Positions 42,308-51,338 of a stretch of DNA of 64,000 bases are shown here, one piece after another. The first letter of the stretch is position 1, and the number at the start of each line of letters is the position of its first letter. The DNA lies in NCBI GenBank assembly GCA_028873695.1, contig JAPPNU010000062.1, forward strand, positions 79,690 through 143,689, given 5' to 3'. The notes below the pieces were generated by a model, which saw only the letters and a program-made list of their open reading frames with translations, ran no database searches and was not told the origin of the DNA. The translations under genes were made by a program, and so were the position numbers. The stretch is from Gemmatimonadota bacterium. Its GTDB lineage: Bacteria > Latescibacterota > UBA2968 > GCA-2709665.

Positions 42308-43687
42308 CTAATCCTTCCACCCGTCCGAACAGTCTCCCGTTCTATTTCTTCCAAACTGATCCCGGCTGTTGTCGGGCGGCGTTTCCATCCTTCTCTCAAA
42401 CGCCCTGTGGATCCATTGCCGGATGTTATGCGTATCCTGCTGGCCGGGCCAATCATAGATGCGGGCGTATCGATCTTCTCCGCTGGAGTTATCCGCTAAC
42501 CTCGGAGGAATCAACCGAGGCCTGTACTTTTTTGTACCAAAATCGGGGTGATTGGGGAGAAGGATGCCGATCAGACCGCATCTGGAGTTCTTATTCGTCT
42601 TCCTTAAACTGGAACCGATCTCCCAGTCGACGTGTTTCCGCTGCCATGTGCAAGGGCCTATCAGCACGACAGTCACAGTTGCGTCCGCGATGAAATCGTC
42701 TCGGATATACTGGCGGATAGTTTCTGTTTTGATATTGCGATCATTTATGTCGCCCTCTTCGACCGACCTGTCCACAATGTCGTCTCCCATCATCCGGACA
42801 AACAGGTCCTTATACTCCTGATCGTCGTGGTGAAAGCTGATGAAGATCTTGTGCCTATTGGCTTGATTCATCTCCTCTTCCTTTCGCAGTCCAAGTCGAT
42901 GCAGCCCCCGAAGGACCAGTACATTTGCCCGGTCAATATGGGGTGTGAGGGCTAATGTCGCATTTTCTTCTTCTGATAACCCATTGTTCAAGTCGGAGGA
43001 GAAATCCTCGAATTTTTCGCGGCCCGGCCACGCGGGGCGGGAGCCGGCCCAACGGTCAACCAGTCCCAGGGTCTCCGCAATATCCCGCGCACAGCCGCCG
43101 AAACCTCCCAGGAGGAACAGCGGCTGGCTTTTCTGCAGCGACAGCAGGGCTTCTTCCGCGATGCCGGGCATAATGCCCTTGTAATCAGCGACGGGGCCTC
43201 CCAACACGACTCTGGCGTCCGCCGCCTTGCGCATGACGCGCCGCATAGACGTCAACCCCGTGGACCATTCCTCGTCGGTGGGCTGATGCAGCGGACGTTT
43301 GCTCCACAACGAGGGATCCATGTGGTGGCCATCCTTGGTCAGGCAAACCAACTCACCAGTGTCGGCAAGGCCGGCGGACATCGCTTCAAGTTCGTCCGTT
43401 GCCTTGCTTATATGGGCCGGCCACGCGAAGTAGTTGGTCACGCCAATCCGAATCTCGCTTGTTCCTCGCCGGTAGCGATGTACCAGTTCGAACAACCATT
43501 CCGTAAATCCATTCGGCCGGAGGTCGCCCCCGTACGCGAGGCTTGCGCCTGAAGACAGCAATTGCAGCGCGAGCCTGTCCATGGCGTCCCGCAGATGCGC
43601 GTCGCTGAGCCCCAAGATCGACATGTCCGGGCTTTCCGACATCGATATCGCCACTTTGCTGCCGGCGATCGTTGACATGTAGGCCAT
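42308..43687 (-). CDS. SLOG-like domain fused to ThsB-type TIR-like domain
   Basis: A 459-residue protein. Residues 11-215 look like a SLOG/Rossmannoid nucleotide-sensing domain (LASSGASLAYGGD-like LSSGASLAYGGDLRPNG, VVLGGPVADYKGIMPGIAEE, FLLGGFGGCARDIAETLG). Residues 279-430 match the MTH538/ThsB TIR-like fold (KIFISFHHDDQEYKDLFVRM, TVTVVLIGPCTWQRKHVDWE), with a Trp-x-x-Glu-type catalytic-like end. SLOG and TIR domains respectively bind or make NAD-derived nucleotide signals in bacterial immunity. GGAGG stands 7 bases before the ATG, and the gene begins 2 bp after the TIR gene's stop. Domain calls are by pattern, not search. Confidence 0.75.
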   Translation of the reverse strand: MAYMSTIAGSKVAISMSESPDMSILGLSDAHLRDAMDRLALQLLSSGASLAYGGDLRPNGFTEWLFELVHRYRRGTSEIRIGVTNYFAWPAHISKATDELEAMSAGLADTGELVCLTKDGHHMDPSLWSKRPLHQPTDEEWSTGLTSMRRVMRKAADARVVLGGPVADYKGIMPGIAEEALLSLQKSQPLFLLGGFGGCARDIAETLGLVDRWAGSRPAWPGREKFEDFSSDLNNGLSEEENATLALTPHIDRANVLVLRGLHRLGLRKEEEMNQANRHKIFISFHHDDQEYKDLFVRMMGDDIVDRSVEEGDINDRNIKTETIRQYIRDDFIADATVTVVLIGPCTWQRKHVDWEIGSSLRKTNKNSRCGLIGILLPNHPDFGTKKYRPRLIPPRLADNSSGEDRYARIYDWPGQQDTHNIRQWIHRAFERRMETPPDNSRDQFGRNRTGDCSDGWKD

Positions 43688-43689
43688 CG

Positions 43690-44925
43690 TTATGCCTCCG
43701 TAAGCCACCGTGTCAGATTTCGCATCCGCACGCGGGGCATAATTTCCTCAAACAGCTGTTCTTCCTCGGCTCCCAGCGGGGGATCGGGATAGACAATCAC
43801 GGGATCCGCTACATCCAACGGGGTACTCGGGTCTGCGAGAGGGAGTGATTCGGGATTCTCAAACAATCGTTGTTCTATGTTTGCAAGAGATATCAACTCC
43901 GGAGGCCTGGCCATGAACAGGACGTCCGGACTGTCTACCTCCTCAAGTTCGATGCGGCAACGCCAGAGAAAGTCCTTGAAAACCTCGTCGAGTAAACAGC
44001 CTACAACTCTCTCTATCCGATATGCCTTATTTGGAACTTCCTTACCAGGATCCAAACGGACGTTCGGCACGTTGCCCATGTACGGAAAGCAGCGTTGATC
44101 AACGTCTCTTACGCAATTGACCAGAATCATCGGAACATTGCATCGTTTCGCCTGGATGATTTCCCGCCGACACCACTCACGAGACGAGTAGGAGTCAGTA
44201 TGCACGGCCACAAGTGCGCTCCGCTTGACGTGCAGCTCGAGAACCTCCTGGAACGGAGTCCCCGCGGGAATGTCGAGCACATCGAAAAAACTCGAAAGAC
44301 CGCTGTTTTGATGCAGCCAGTCTCGAATATCCCGCGCAATACGCTCACCATCACCATCGTGTTTTGAATGGCTAAGGAAAACTGTCACTTTATCCAGATA
44401 ACGCTCAAGATCCCTGGCATCGTCTGCCCGACGTGCAGGATACTCGATATAGTGCCTGAGCATCCGGCTGAACTCGTACGAGAGTTCCCTGATGAGGCGT
44501 TGCGATCGTTCCGCGTCGTTTCCTTCCCAGCGGTCCCAGCGAAGCGCCTAGATTTCGAACCCAGCGTCAAGACCCGCTTTTTCCACCACTACCGGGAACA
44601 CGCGTGCCCCAAATCCTCTTGTATTTGCTTCATTGATCAAACCGTCCACGTGTTTCCGCCATTCAGAGTCTGCTGCAAGCGCGGACTCCGCCAGCACGAC
44701 TACCGCTGACGTCTCTGCCTCGCTTAAATCGATATCAATGGGTGTTTCTGTGCCTGGCACTGGGGCATTATGGAAAGCAACGTTCAGATCGACATTTCCC
44801 AGGACATTCTTATTTCTCTCGCTACGGAAGTGTTCGAAAACCGAGTCGGCAATATCCGATCGCTTGGAAAAATTCGGATGCCATACCACATGTACGGCCA
44901 AAATTGCGCGCGTCCAGTCAGCCAC
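43690..44925 (-). pseudogene. TIR-domain protein interrupted by one in-frame TAG
   Basis: One reading frame runs from GTG 44925 to TAA 43690 with a single amber at 44548-44550. Before it, residues 1-125 (ADWTRAILAVHVVWHPNF ... ARVFPVVVEKAG) form a TIR-like flavodoxin fold. After it come ALRWDRWEGNDAERSQRL and a canonical TIR domain (VTVFLSHSKHDGDGERIA, then IPAGTPFQEVL and SSREWCRREII, with the W-C-x-x-E active-site Glu). The reading resumes without shift, and the flanking residues look conserved, as if CAG (Gln) became TAG. It is a nonsense mutation, a recoded stop or two separate proteins; the second would need a new start such as ATG 44463. Confidence 0.8.
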
Positions 44926-45247
44926 ATCAACCCCCAATAGGATATATTAACAGCATCCGCAGCCAAAGCGCAAGTCAGGACTGTTTCTTGTGGCAAATAT
45001 GCAACCGTAGCCCCGTCAATGCACCGTCTCTTTACGCGCTGCGTTGAATCAAGCCCGATCCGGCGGCGCTGGTTTGTCTCCCGTCGTCTAATAGGCAGCA
45101 ACAAATGTGCCTTGACTCTGGTAATCTTCGTTTTCAATAGCGTCACTGCACCGATCCCCGGAATCTTCCTCAGAAACGACAGTTTCATGATCGACCGCCC
45201 ACGGCCGCTAATCTTGTCGTCTTCGCCGCATTGCTCCATCTGGTCGA
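44926..45247. other. Intergenic region in the defence-like stretch
   Basis: 322 bp between two minus-strand genes. A longer open frame crossing it has no recognisable features and overlaps the TIR gene, so I treat it as non-coding. A promoter for the TIR pair is expected here, but no clear boxes were seen. Confidence 0.5.
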
Positions 45248-45508
45248 CTAAATCTCCGTCTCGAGGGATATACGACGAGCAGGGAAGCTCACGTAATTGC
45301 GTCCGGAAGCCTCTTGTCTTGCTCGGATATCTTTGAATATGGCTTCGACGTCGTAGCCAAATTTCGCCGCGTGTTCATCCCTGAAAGCACGGACTTCGGC
45401 GAAAATAGGGTCATCCAGAGTTGTCTTCACTTTTTTCGAAACTCCAATAGCCACGACCAGGCCCTGGATTACCTCCGGCACGCTACGCGATGAGGTAGAC
45501 TCGTTCAT
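45248..45508 (-). CDS. Small conserved-type protein of unknown function
   Basis: An 86-residue protein. The C-terminal half, DDPIFAEVRAFRDEHAAKFG then FKDIRARQEASGRNYVSFP, resembles a widespread family of short, uncharacterised proteins seen near toxin-antitoxin or mobile genes. The N-terminal VPEVIQGLVVAIGVSKKV is not matched to anything known. The frame extends upstream over the propeller gene, so the ATG at 45508 is chosen although its ribosome-binding site is weak. Confidence 0.55.
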   Translation of the reverse strand: MNESTSSRSVPEVIQGLVVAIGVSKKVKTTLDDPIFAEVRAFRDEHAAKFGYDVEAIFKDIRARQEASGRNYVSFPARRISLETEI

Positions 45509-45590
45509 CCGGATGCAAGACGGGGAGCCGGTTTGCCTAATACACTGAAATAAACCGAACTCGTGCCTCACGGTATTGTAGCAAGTAAGG

Positions 45591-46922
45591 TCAGAATGTC
45601 GACCGCCGAGAACCGGGGCGAAAGCGGTATCTGATGCCTGCGATCTTTTCTTCCTGATCCTCCCAGTAGTCGTGCATAAAGGCGACAATATGAACGGCGT
45701 CTTGCGCGATAATGTGGAGGTGATTCTCGTAGAACTTTGCTCGAGGATAGGTGCGCCACCTGACGATTGGTCCTGGAAACGTCCAGGGATCACCATCGCT
45801 ACGGTACACCGCGAGTCGCTCGTTCGTCTCAAGCAGAATCCCGAAATAGGCCAGACCGGACTTAATCACGTTGGCTTCTTCTGTGAGAGGAATTGAACCA
45901 ACAGATCCGAAGGGTGATTCCGCACGTGGGGCTCTATCGTCGCTCATCGCCTTGGCGCTCAATGGAGTCGTCGTTCTTTCAGATACCAGCAGTGCTTGAG
46001 GGGTCTCGGTTTCTGGATCTGTGACGTTCTTCTGCACATAACGCATCACAGTTAATTTGGCGTCGTCGATGCCACAGATTTTGTCTCCCGCGCCCCAACT
46101 CAAGCCTGTCGCACGTCCTGTCTGTAGTATCTCGGATTCATCGATTTCGCGAACGAATTCCCGTCGGAAACCCCCCGATACGGCAGGATCCGGTTGCCAG
46201 CCGAAAGCCAGTAGACAGGATTCTCCAACAAGTGACGTGCTGTAGATACTGGCAAATGCCCAGTCCGCATAGGAAGAGTGTCTGTCCGTTAATGGGTTAG
46301 TCCTCCCGTTTTCGTCATTTGTTCCTGGAAAGTAGGCGTTTCCGCCATTCGGACTATCATCGCGGGACCGGAGATCGTATTCGAAGAGCCCGTCGTCGCC
46401 AGCGGAAAGAGCGATTCGCCCGTGTGACGCCGACGCCGAATAAGCTTGGCCGTCCCAACGCTTCTGCGGTTTGGAACTGACTGGATAGCGCAGGTTATTT
46501 CTGTGCGCGGAGGCAGACCAGAATCCGTCGTAGGTCACGAGATAAAGGATATTGCTGAAGATCTCGGTATCTGTTGGAAGCTCCTTTACCGGATTGTCCT
46601 GTTCGCCATAAAGGGCTCCATTCAGCAATTTTGGAGTGATGACCGGAGCTTCCGACCTGAGTGCCGCGAAATTCGCGTCAAAAACCTTGCGATATCCAGG
46701 ATCATCGAACACTGCGAGTACGTCAGGATGGTACAGCGAGTGTCCTCGCAACCAGGCCGCCTTGACTTCGAGAGACCGGCTGGCTCTTGGATATGCCAAC
46801 TCGATCAATCTCTCCCAATCGTAAACGGAAAGGCGGCCATCATAATGCCAGAGGTATAGACGACCCCTGTATATTTGCACATCCCAGAAATCTCCCGGAA
46901 TCGAAAGTATTAAAGGTTGCAT
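45591..46922 (-). CDS. Uncharacterised propeller-like protein in the defence-like stretch
   Basis: A 443-residue protein of unknown function. Repeated short strands of the type GRLYLWHYDGRLSVYDWERL, NILYLVTYDGFWS, GRIALSAGDDGLFEYDL and DAKLTVMRYV suggest a beta-propeller of irregular blades. The start MQPLILSIPGDFWDVQIYRG is preceded by GGAGGG and overlaps the 3' end of the upstream small gene by 13 bp, implying translational coupling. No catalytic motif is seen. A sensing or scaffold role beside the HNH nuclease is inference. Confidence 0.7.
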   Translation of the reverse strand: MQPLILSIPGDFWDVQIYRGRLYLWHYDGRLSVYDWERLIELAYPRASRSLEVKAAWLRGHSLYHPDVLAVFDDPGYRKVFDANFAALRSEAPVITPKLLNGALYGEQDNPVKELPTDTEIFSNILYLVTYDGFWSASAHRNNLRYPVSSKPQKRWDGQAYSASASHGRIALSAGDDGLFEYDLRSRDDSPNGGNAYFPGTNDENGRTNPLTDRHSSYADWAFASIYSTSLVGESCLLAFGWQPDPAVSGGFRREFVREIDESEILQTGRATGLSWGAGDKICGIDDAKLTVMRYVQKNVTDPETETPQALLVSERTTTPLSAKAMSDDRAPRAESPFGSVGSIPLTEEANVIKSGLAYFGILLETNERLAVYRSDGDPWTFPGPIVRWRTYPRAKFYENHLHIIAQDAVHIVAFMHDYWEDQEEKIAGIRYRFRPGSRRSTF

Positions 46923-47326
46923 TGCATCCCTCCGGATATCTTCGCCACGTGGTGCTTTTTGATGAGTCCTTGCTTGTCCCAGATCTTGAGAACACACATA
47001 GGCGGACGATCCTGGGTGTGTCTTCGATAGTCTGCAGGATATCCGTGCCATATAGCGATGGCGCTTCCATCAACAAACTTCCCAAACATCAATAAATCGC
47101 CGTGAACATTGGTACCGATTATCCGAAGGCGACGACCTTCAGCCTCGGCCGCCCAACACGTCTGACCTGCACTACGCGCCTTCGGCAACGCAGCCTTAAA
47201 AAGGTCTACTTCGTCATCAACAGAAATTCTCCACGTGCAGCTATCGCTTGTTGCGGATCCGCGGTGTTTAGGATGGACAAAATATCGGACATCCTTGCGG
47301 ATAGTGATCGTTTCACCAAATATCAT
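46910..47326 (-). CDS. Small protein coupled to the propeller-like gene
   Basis: A 138-residue protein beginning MIFGETITIRKDVRYFVHP. It has no recognised domain. The middle is beta-rich (RRLRIIGTNVHGDLLMFGKF, SAIAIWHGYPADYRR), and the tail is basic (KIWDKQGLIKKHHVAKISGG). It overlaps the propeller start by 13 bp and lies 88 bp after the HNH gene stop, in the same direction. The upstream in-frame extension would overlap the HNH gene and is rejected. Confidence 0.6.
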   Translation of the reverse strand: MIFGETITIRKDVRYFVHPKHRGSATSDSCTWRISVDDEVDLFKAALPKARSAGQTCWAAEAEGRRLRIIGTNVHGDLLMFGKFVDGSAIAIWHGYPADYRRHTQDRPPMCVLKIWDKQGLIKKHHVAKISGGMQCNL

Positions 47327-47414
47327 TGGTGTGAAATTCTCCCGTGCAATTGTCCGTCGCGCGTAGCCTCGCCGTCTAGGTCTGCGCACTGAATGTGGCG
47401 TCTCGTGGGGACGT

Positions 47415-48398
47415 TCACGTTGGCGCCGCTTCAAAATGCGCGAACCGCTGCTCGAGATATGTTGGATTCGGCCAGTCATCACGCTGGGATGGGAGTCGAA
47501 GTCGGGTCCCGTCAAGATCCTTGAGCGTCGACAGCAGGTCCCCGTCCTGCCGTTCCCGTAGAGGCGGAGCGACGTGGACGCGAAAACCCGGGTCCACGCC
47601 GATCAAATGTGTGTCATAGGCAGAATGGTGCAGCGTCGACATACAGATTCCGTTGTTTACCGATGCCGGACCTCCCTCGGCGTCGGGAACGATATGCGCT
47701 CCGACAAGCAGTTCACGCACCGGTAGTCCGCTGAACGCGCATCTGTATCCATAAGCAGACTTGGTTCGCGCGCTGAACCATGCATGATGGTTTCTTGCGC
47801 GAGTCATCGTTGGAGAGTATGTCCGCTCCACACTTTCCCGTACGATAGAGTCCGTCAAGGATACGAGGCTGTCTGAGGTTGCGAGAAGTACCTCGTTTTC
47901 GCGAAACGCCTCGACCCAGATGGGAAATATCGGCTGATACTCTGAGGGGGCGAATCCCGCGAAGTAGATCAAAGGAGCACGACGCTCCATCGCCGTTTGC
48001 AATGTACGGTTGGACGCCTCGCCACGTCCGCCGCGTGCGAGGTCGTAACGCAACAGGCCTGTTTCAGGATCCGAATTGCGTCCACCGAGGCCCTGATCGC
48101 GATACCAGGCCACACGTCCGGAACGAGGAATGACGGTCCTGATGCTGAGCGCAGCACTCATCTGTTTCGGTTTAAAGATTCCCTGGGCGCGTGTCGCGAA
48201 GAATATCCGTTCGCCATTGACCATGAATCCGCGGTGAATATCGTTCCATCGAACCCTGCCGCCGTGTTGGCGCGACAGCTTTTCGATCGCGACAAAAGCC
48301 GCAGCGCGAATAGTGTGGTCAGGATCGGAAGATGTGATGTCAGGCGGCAGGTACACGAGATATCTATTGGCGTGTAGAAAAGTGGAATGCGGCTGCAA
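47415..48398 (-). CDS. HNH endonuclease
   Basis: A 327-residue protein with a C-terminal HNH nuclease module near 235-270: CAFSGLPVRELLVGAHIVPD, then N-N-G-I-C-M and LHHSAYD. The first His of AHIVPD, the Asn and the last His form the metal site. The N-terminal 200 residues (YLPPDITSSDPDHTIRAAAF ...) are of unknown fold. This architecture is seen in restriction-like systems. The TTG at 48398 is assumed; GTG within LVYLPP is an alternative. It is the first gene of the minus-strand group ending with the propeller gene. Confidence 0.85.
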   Translation of the reverse strand: MQPHSTFLHANRYLVYLPPDITSSDPDHTIRAAAFVAIEKLSRQHGGRVRWNDIHRGFMVNGERIFFATRAQGIFKPKQMSAALSIRTVIPRSGRVAWYRDQGLGGRNSDPETGLLRYDLARGGRGEASNRTLQTAMERRAPLIYFAGFAPSEYQPIFPIWVEAFRENEVLLATSDSLVSLTDSIVRESVERTYSPTMTRARNHHAWFSARTKSAYGYRCAFSGLPVRELLVGAHIVPDAEGGPASVNNGICMSTLHHSAYDTHLIGVDPGFRVHVAPPLRERQDGDLLSTLKDLDGTRLRLPSQRDDWPNPTYLEQRFAHFEAAPT

Positions 48399-48602
48399 CG
48401 CGAATTACTGACTCAAACACGTACCGCACTCCAATCCGGACTTCGCGGGGGTCACCGGATTCGTCGTGATACTCTTCTTTCGAGGATCCCAGTGCCAACG
48501 ACACTTGAACTTTACCGCTGATTCCTATATGTTTCGGTTGCAGCCGGCAGGAAACCTGTCAATTGACGAAGGAAACTTCCTCCTCCGATACAGACTGCCA
48601 TT

Positions 48603-49031
48603 ATGCAAATGAAGCCCTGCCAGATCCTGGAACAGCGAATCGCGAGCCTGCTTGAACCTCGGCCGGAGGTTCTGGAGGCGTATCTATTCGGATCTCACGC
48701 GCAGGGCCGGGCGCAGCCCCACAGCGACATCGACGTCGCTGTTTACATCGATGAATCACTCGCTGAAGAAGGCGCCTTCGGGTATCGGGCACAACTCATC
48801 ACGGAGATCATGGCCGGACTGCACAGCAACGATATCGATCTCCTGATTCTGAACCAAGCCCCCCCCGCTTTATACTACCATGTGCTGCGCGACGGCATAC
48901 GTGTCCTGTCCCGTGATCTGGCGGCGACAACGACGCGGGAAGGCCGTGCGGTTTCCCTATACTGCGACTTTGTTCCCCAGCTTGAAAAGATGGATGCGGC
49001 CTGGCGTTTAAGCGTGGGTGGTGAACGGTGA
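48603..49031 (+). CDS. Nucleotidyltransferase-fold antitoxin (MntA type)
   Basis: A 142-residue minimal nucleotidyltransferase. LEAYLFGSHAQGRAQPHSDIDVAVY holds G30-S31 and D42/D44, and NDIDLLIL supplies the third carboxylate (D77 or D79), so the active site is complete. MntA antitoxins AMPylate the HEPN toxin of type VII modules. The stop overlaps the HepT start by 4 bp (GTGA). The pair reads away from the HNH gene. Confidence 0.92.
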   Translation: MQMKPCQILEQRIASLLEPRPEVLEAYLFGSHAQGRAQPHSDIDVAVYIDESLAEEGAFGYRAQLITEIMAGLHSNDIDLLILNQAPPALYYHVLRDGIRVLSRDLAATTTREGRAVSLYCDFVPQLEKMDAAWRLSVGGER

Positions 49032-49465
49032 CTCCCGGATTACCGAACCCGTCTGTTGTGCGGCGGCACCTCGCCGCTTTGCGTCTCGCGGTTGTCAACT
49101 TACGCCGACATTCGGATACAACCGCCGATCAGCTCCGCGACAATTCCGATCTTCGATGGTTGGTCGAACGCGGTCTTCATCTCTGTTCCCAGAACGCGCT
49201 CGACGTAGCGACCCATCTGGCATTGTCTGCCGGCCACGACGCGCCGGATTACGCAACCGCGATTGACAGACTTGCGGAGATGGACGTGCTACCCAATGAT
49301 TTCGCAGCGCATTTTCGGGCTATTGCGGGTTTCCGCAACGTGCTCGTCCACGGCTACCTTGACGTCGACCTCGATCGGATCGGGCGATTCCTAGTCCGCC
49401 AACTGGACGACTTTGAGACGTTTGCTCACCACGTCGAACAGTGGCTTGTCAGTTCTGGCGAGTGA
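49028..49465 (+). CDS. HepT-type HEPN ribonuclease toxin (DUF86)
   Basis: A 145-residue all-helical protein of the HepT/DUF86 family. FRNVLVHGY contains R103-N104-x3-H108-x-Y110, the RX4HXY ribonuclease motif; the Tyr is the residue AMPylated by MntA in studied pairs. ERGLHLCSQNALDVATHLA is typical. The GTG start overlaps the antitoxin gene. Together they form a complete type VII toxin-antitoxin module. Confidence 0.92.
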   Translation: MTPGLPNPSVVRRHLAALRLAVVNLRRHSDTTADQLRDNSDLRWLVERGLHLCSQNALDVATHLALSAGHDAPDYATAIDRLAEMDVLPNDFAAHFRAIAGFRNVLVHGYLDVDLDRIGRFLVRQLDDFETFAHHVEQWLVSSGE

Positions 49466-49495
49466 GAAACTGCGCACTGCCAGAAGTCGCACCGT

Positions 49496-50599
49496 TCACT
49501 CCTTCCCTTCGCCGGCGCTGTCCTTTTCCCAGATTTCCCCGAGCGCGTATTCCTCCACCCAGGTGTCGAGTTCTTCGGCCTGGGGTCTCTGAAACTCCGT
49601 CGCTTCCTGATTTCGTTGTACGACCACGATGTCGTCCGGCTCGAAGCTGTCGACGAATGCGCTGGACTGCGTGCTGACGAGTACCTGCGTATGCTGGCTT
49701 ACGGATCGAAACTGCGAGGCAATCACGTCCACCGCGCACGGGTCCAGTCCAAGTTCCGGTTCGTCCACCACAATCAGCGTCGGCAGTCTTTCAACCGGCT
49801 GTAAGAGAAGCGTAATGAGACAGATGGCGCGCAGGGTACCGTCCGACAGCTGATGCGGCCCGAATACGAGATCGGACTCGCGATGCCGCCAATTGAGGAT
49901 GATATCTCTTGTTTCGGCGGGCTCGAGATCGAAGTCGTCGAAGAACGGCGCCACCTGGCGGATCGTGGTGACAATGCGCCGGTAATCGGTTTCGCTGCTG
50001 GACTTGAGCGCGTAGAGTATCGCCGCGAGATTGCCCGCGTCGGGTTTGAGCCAGCGGTTGTCTCCCATGTAACCATATTGCCGTACTCTCGACGTCGGCG
50101 ATGTATCGTGAAAGTGATAGACGCGGCAGCGATTCAACAATGCCCTGAGCGTTCTCGCCGTGGGTTCGCCTCGTTCCGCCAGTTCTCCAATCTTCGTTTC
50201 CAGATGCCCCACGCCCAGTTCTACTGTCTTGGGGCTGGGATAACCTTCCTGATGGAACGCAACCGTTTCCTCCGCGAATATCAGAGAATCGCCGGCGGCG
50301 TGGAAGAGTCTCATATGGTAGGTGTCCATTCCGTTCTCTACCTCGAATACCATTTTTGCTTCCAGTTGAGGGGTCACTCTCGGGCCGAAGTGCAGATTAC
50401 CCGTGGCCCGCCCAGTGGCGCCAACGTGCTGCTGGAGGCGTACAGCCATCAACTCATTCAACAGCTTGAAAAAGGCGATGAGATTGCTCTTGCCGGCGCC
50501 GTTAGCGCCAATGAGGACGTTGAGCGGTCTGAGTTCCAGTTGCATTTCCCTGATGGACCGGAATCCCTTGATCTCCACGTTTTTCAGCGTTGTCATCAT
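49496..50599 (-). CDS. AAA family ATPase (OLD/RecF-like AAA_21)
   Basis: A 367-residue ABC/SMC-like ATPase. IKGFRSIREMQLELRPLNVL is the family start, LIGANGAGKSNLIAFF near 30-45 is Walker A, and LPTLIVVDEPELGLDP near 275 is Walker B. FGPHQLSDGTLRAICL is the signature and VLVSTQSSAFVDSFEPDDIV the H-loop-like switch. No TOPRIM nuclease domain is present, so it is not a complete OLD nuclease. Such stand-alone ATPases are common in defence islands. It converges on the MntA/HepT operon, 30 bp away. Confidence 0.88.
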   Translation of the reverse strand: MMTTLKNVEIKGFRSIREMQLELRPLNVLIGANGAGKSNLIAFFKLLNELMAVRLQQHVGATGRATGNLHFGPRVTPQLEAKMVFEVENGMDTYHMRLFHAAGDSLIFAEETVAFHQEGYPSPKTVELGVGHLETKIGELAERGEPTARTLRALLNRCRVYHFHDTSPTSRVRQYGYMGDNRWLKPDAGNLAAILYALKSSSETDYRRIVTTIRQVAPFFDDFDLEPAETRDIILNWRHRESDLVFGPHQLSDGTLRAICLITLLLQPVERLPTLIVVDEPELGLDPCAVDVIASQFRSVSQHTQVLVSTQSSAFVDSFEPDDIVVVQRNQEATEFQRPQAEELDTWVEEYALGEIWEKDSAGEGKE

Positions 50600-50951
50600 G
50601 TTTTCCCTTTATCTACCTGGCCATCGATACCACGTGGCATATTGAAAGTTATTGGACATCTGCTCCCATTGTATACACCTGCGGCGGAATTTTCACGAAG
50701 ACTGATGGTTGTGTTGTAGAACCGGATGTAGATCGATAGATTCAGTGAAGTCTTGTACGACCGTATCTGAGGAAATGCGGAATCCGAATTGTCGGTGCGA
50801 TGTTGCGCAGTCTAACGAGGTATGGATTCAGCGCGTTGGTACGAAAAGAAGAGCATCTGTCCCGCTCGTGCCTTTTGTCCTTCACCTGGTAACACACCTG
50901 ACCAAAGTCGCCTTTTCCAACCGCCATCACGACATGATCTAACTGCAACCG

Positions 50952-51105
50952 GAGCGAGGGCATCCTGCCCTCGAACTTCGCGTTACCTACCCCGTTCGCG
51001 TCGAGAGACTGACGCGTCGATTCAATCCGACACCGGTTCGCGAAAAACACCGTGTGCGACGAGTTATCCGACTTCGAGGGCAGGATGCCCTCGCTCCCGG
51101 GAACG
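50952..51105. repeat. Inverted pair of GAGGGCATCCTGCCCTC palindromes
   Basis: GAGCGAGGGCATCCTGCCCTCGAA on the left is mirrored by the same unit at 51079-51102 on the right, about 100 bp apart. A related unit (GAGGGCAAGATGCCCTCGGT) recurs near 61715. Confidence 0.65.
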
Positions 51106-51288
51106 CCAGCCGCACCAGTCGCTAACCGGTTTCTGTCTTGGACAGCCGTGGCCAAAAGAGGGGGACCTTCATTGGCGGTTCGAAGTGACTGTGAAGAAAA
51201 CCAGGTACTTACGCATTCAAGATCGTCTTTTTCAAACTATCTTGGACAGCAGTGACCTGGTATCTAATCCTGGTCTATTTTTAGCCCT

Positions 51289-51316
51289 TATCCTGTCTAT
51301 CCTGTTCATCCATGTG
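51289..51316 (-). repeat. Dispersed GGATGGACAGGAT repeat, copy E
   Basis: Plus strand TTATCCTGTCTATCCTGTTC then ATCCATGT. It lies 23 bp past the stop of the receptor gene. Confidence 0.8.
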
Positions 51317-51338
51317 AGTCCGGGTTTTACACAAAGAG

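Larger units (their letters stand above)
50600..51338. other. Long repeat-bearing intergenic region
   Basis: 739 bp between the AAA ATPase and the second TonB receptor. It holds an inverted pair of GAGGGCAGGATGCCCTCG-type palindromes (near 50953 and 51079) and dispersed-repeat copy E at the right end. An open frame crosses it but is made mostly of these repeats. No gene was accepted. Confidence 0.55.

Noticed and set aside
44784..45239. 151-codon minus-strand frame overlapping the TIR gene start
   Set aside because: No motif, poor start context, and it conflicts with the well-supported TIR frame.
49496..50599. AAA ATPase as a full OLD-family nuclease
   Set aside because: The C-terminal TOPRIM domain needed for OLD nucleases is absent at this length.
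50742..51155. 137-codon minus-strand frame with repeats of SEGILPS / EGRMPSL type
   Set aside because: It is made of the GAGGGCAGGATGCCCTC palindromes in the intergenic region and has no conserved domain I can identify.
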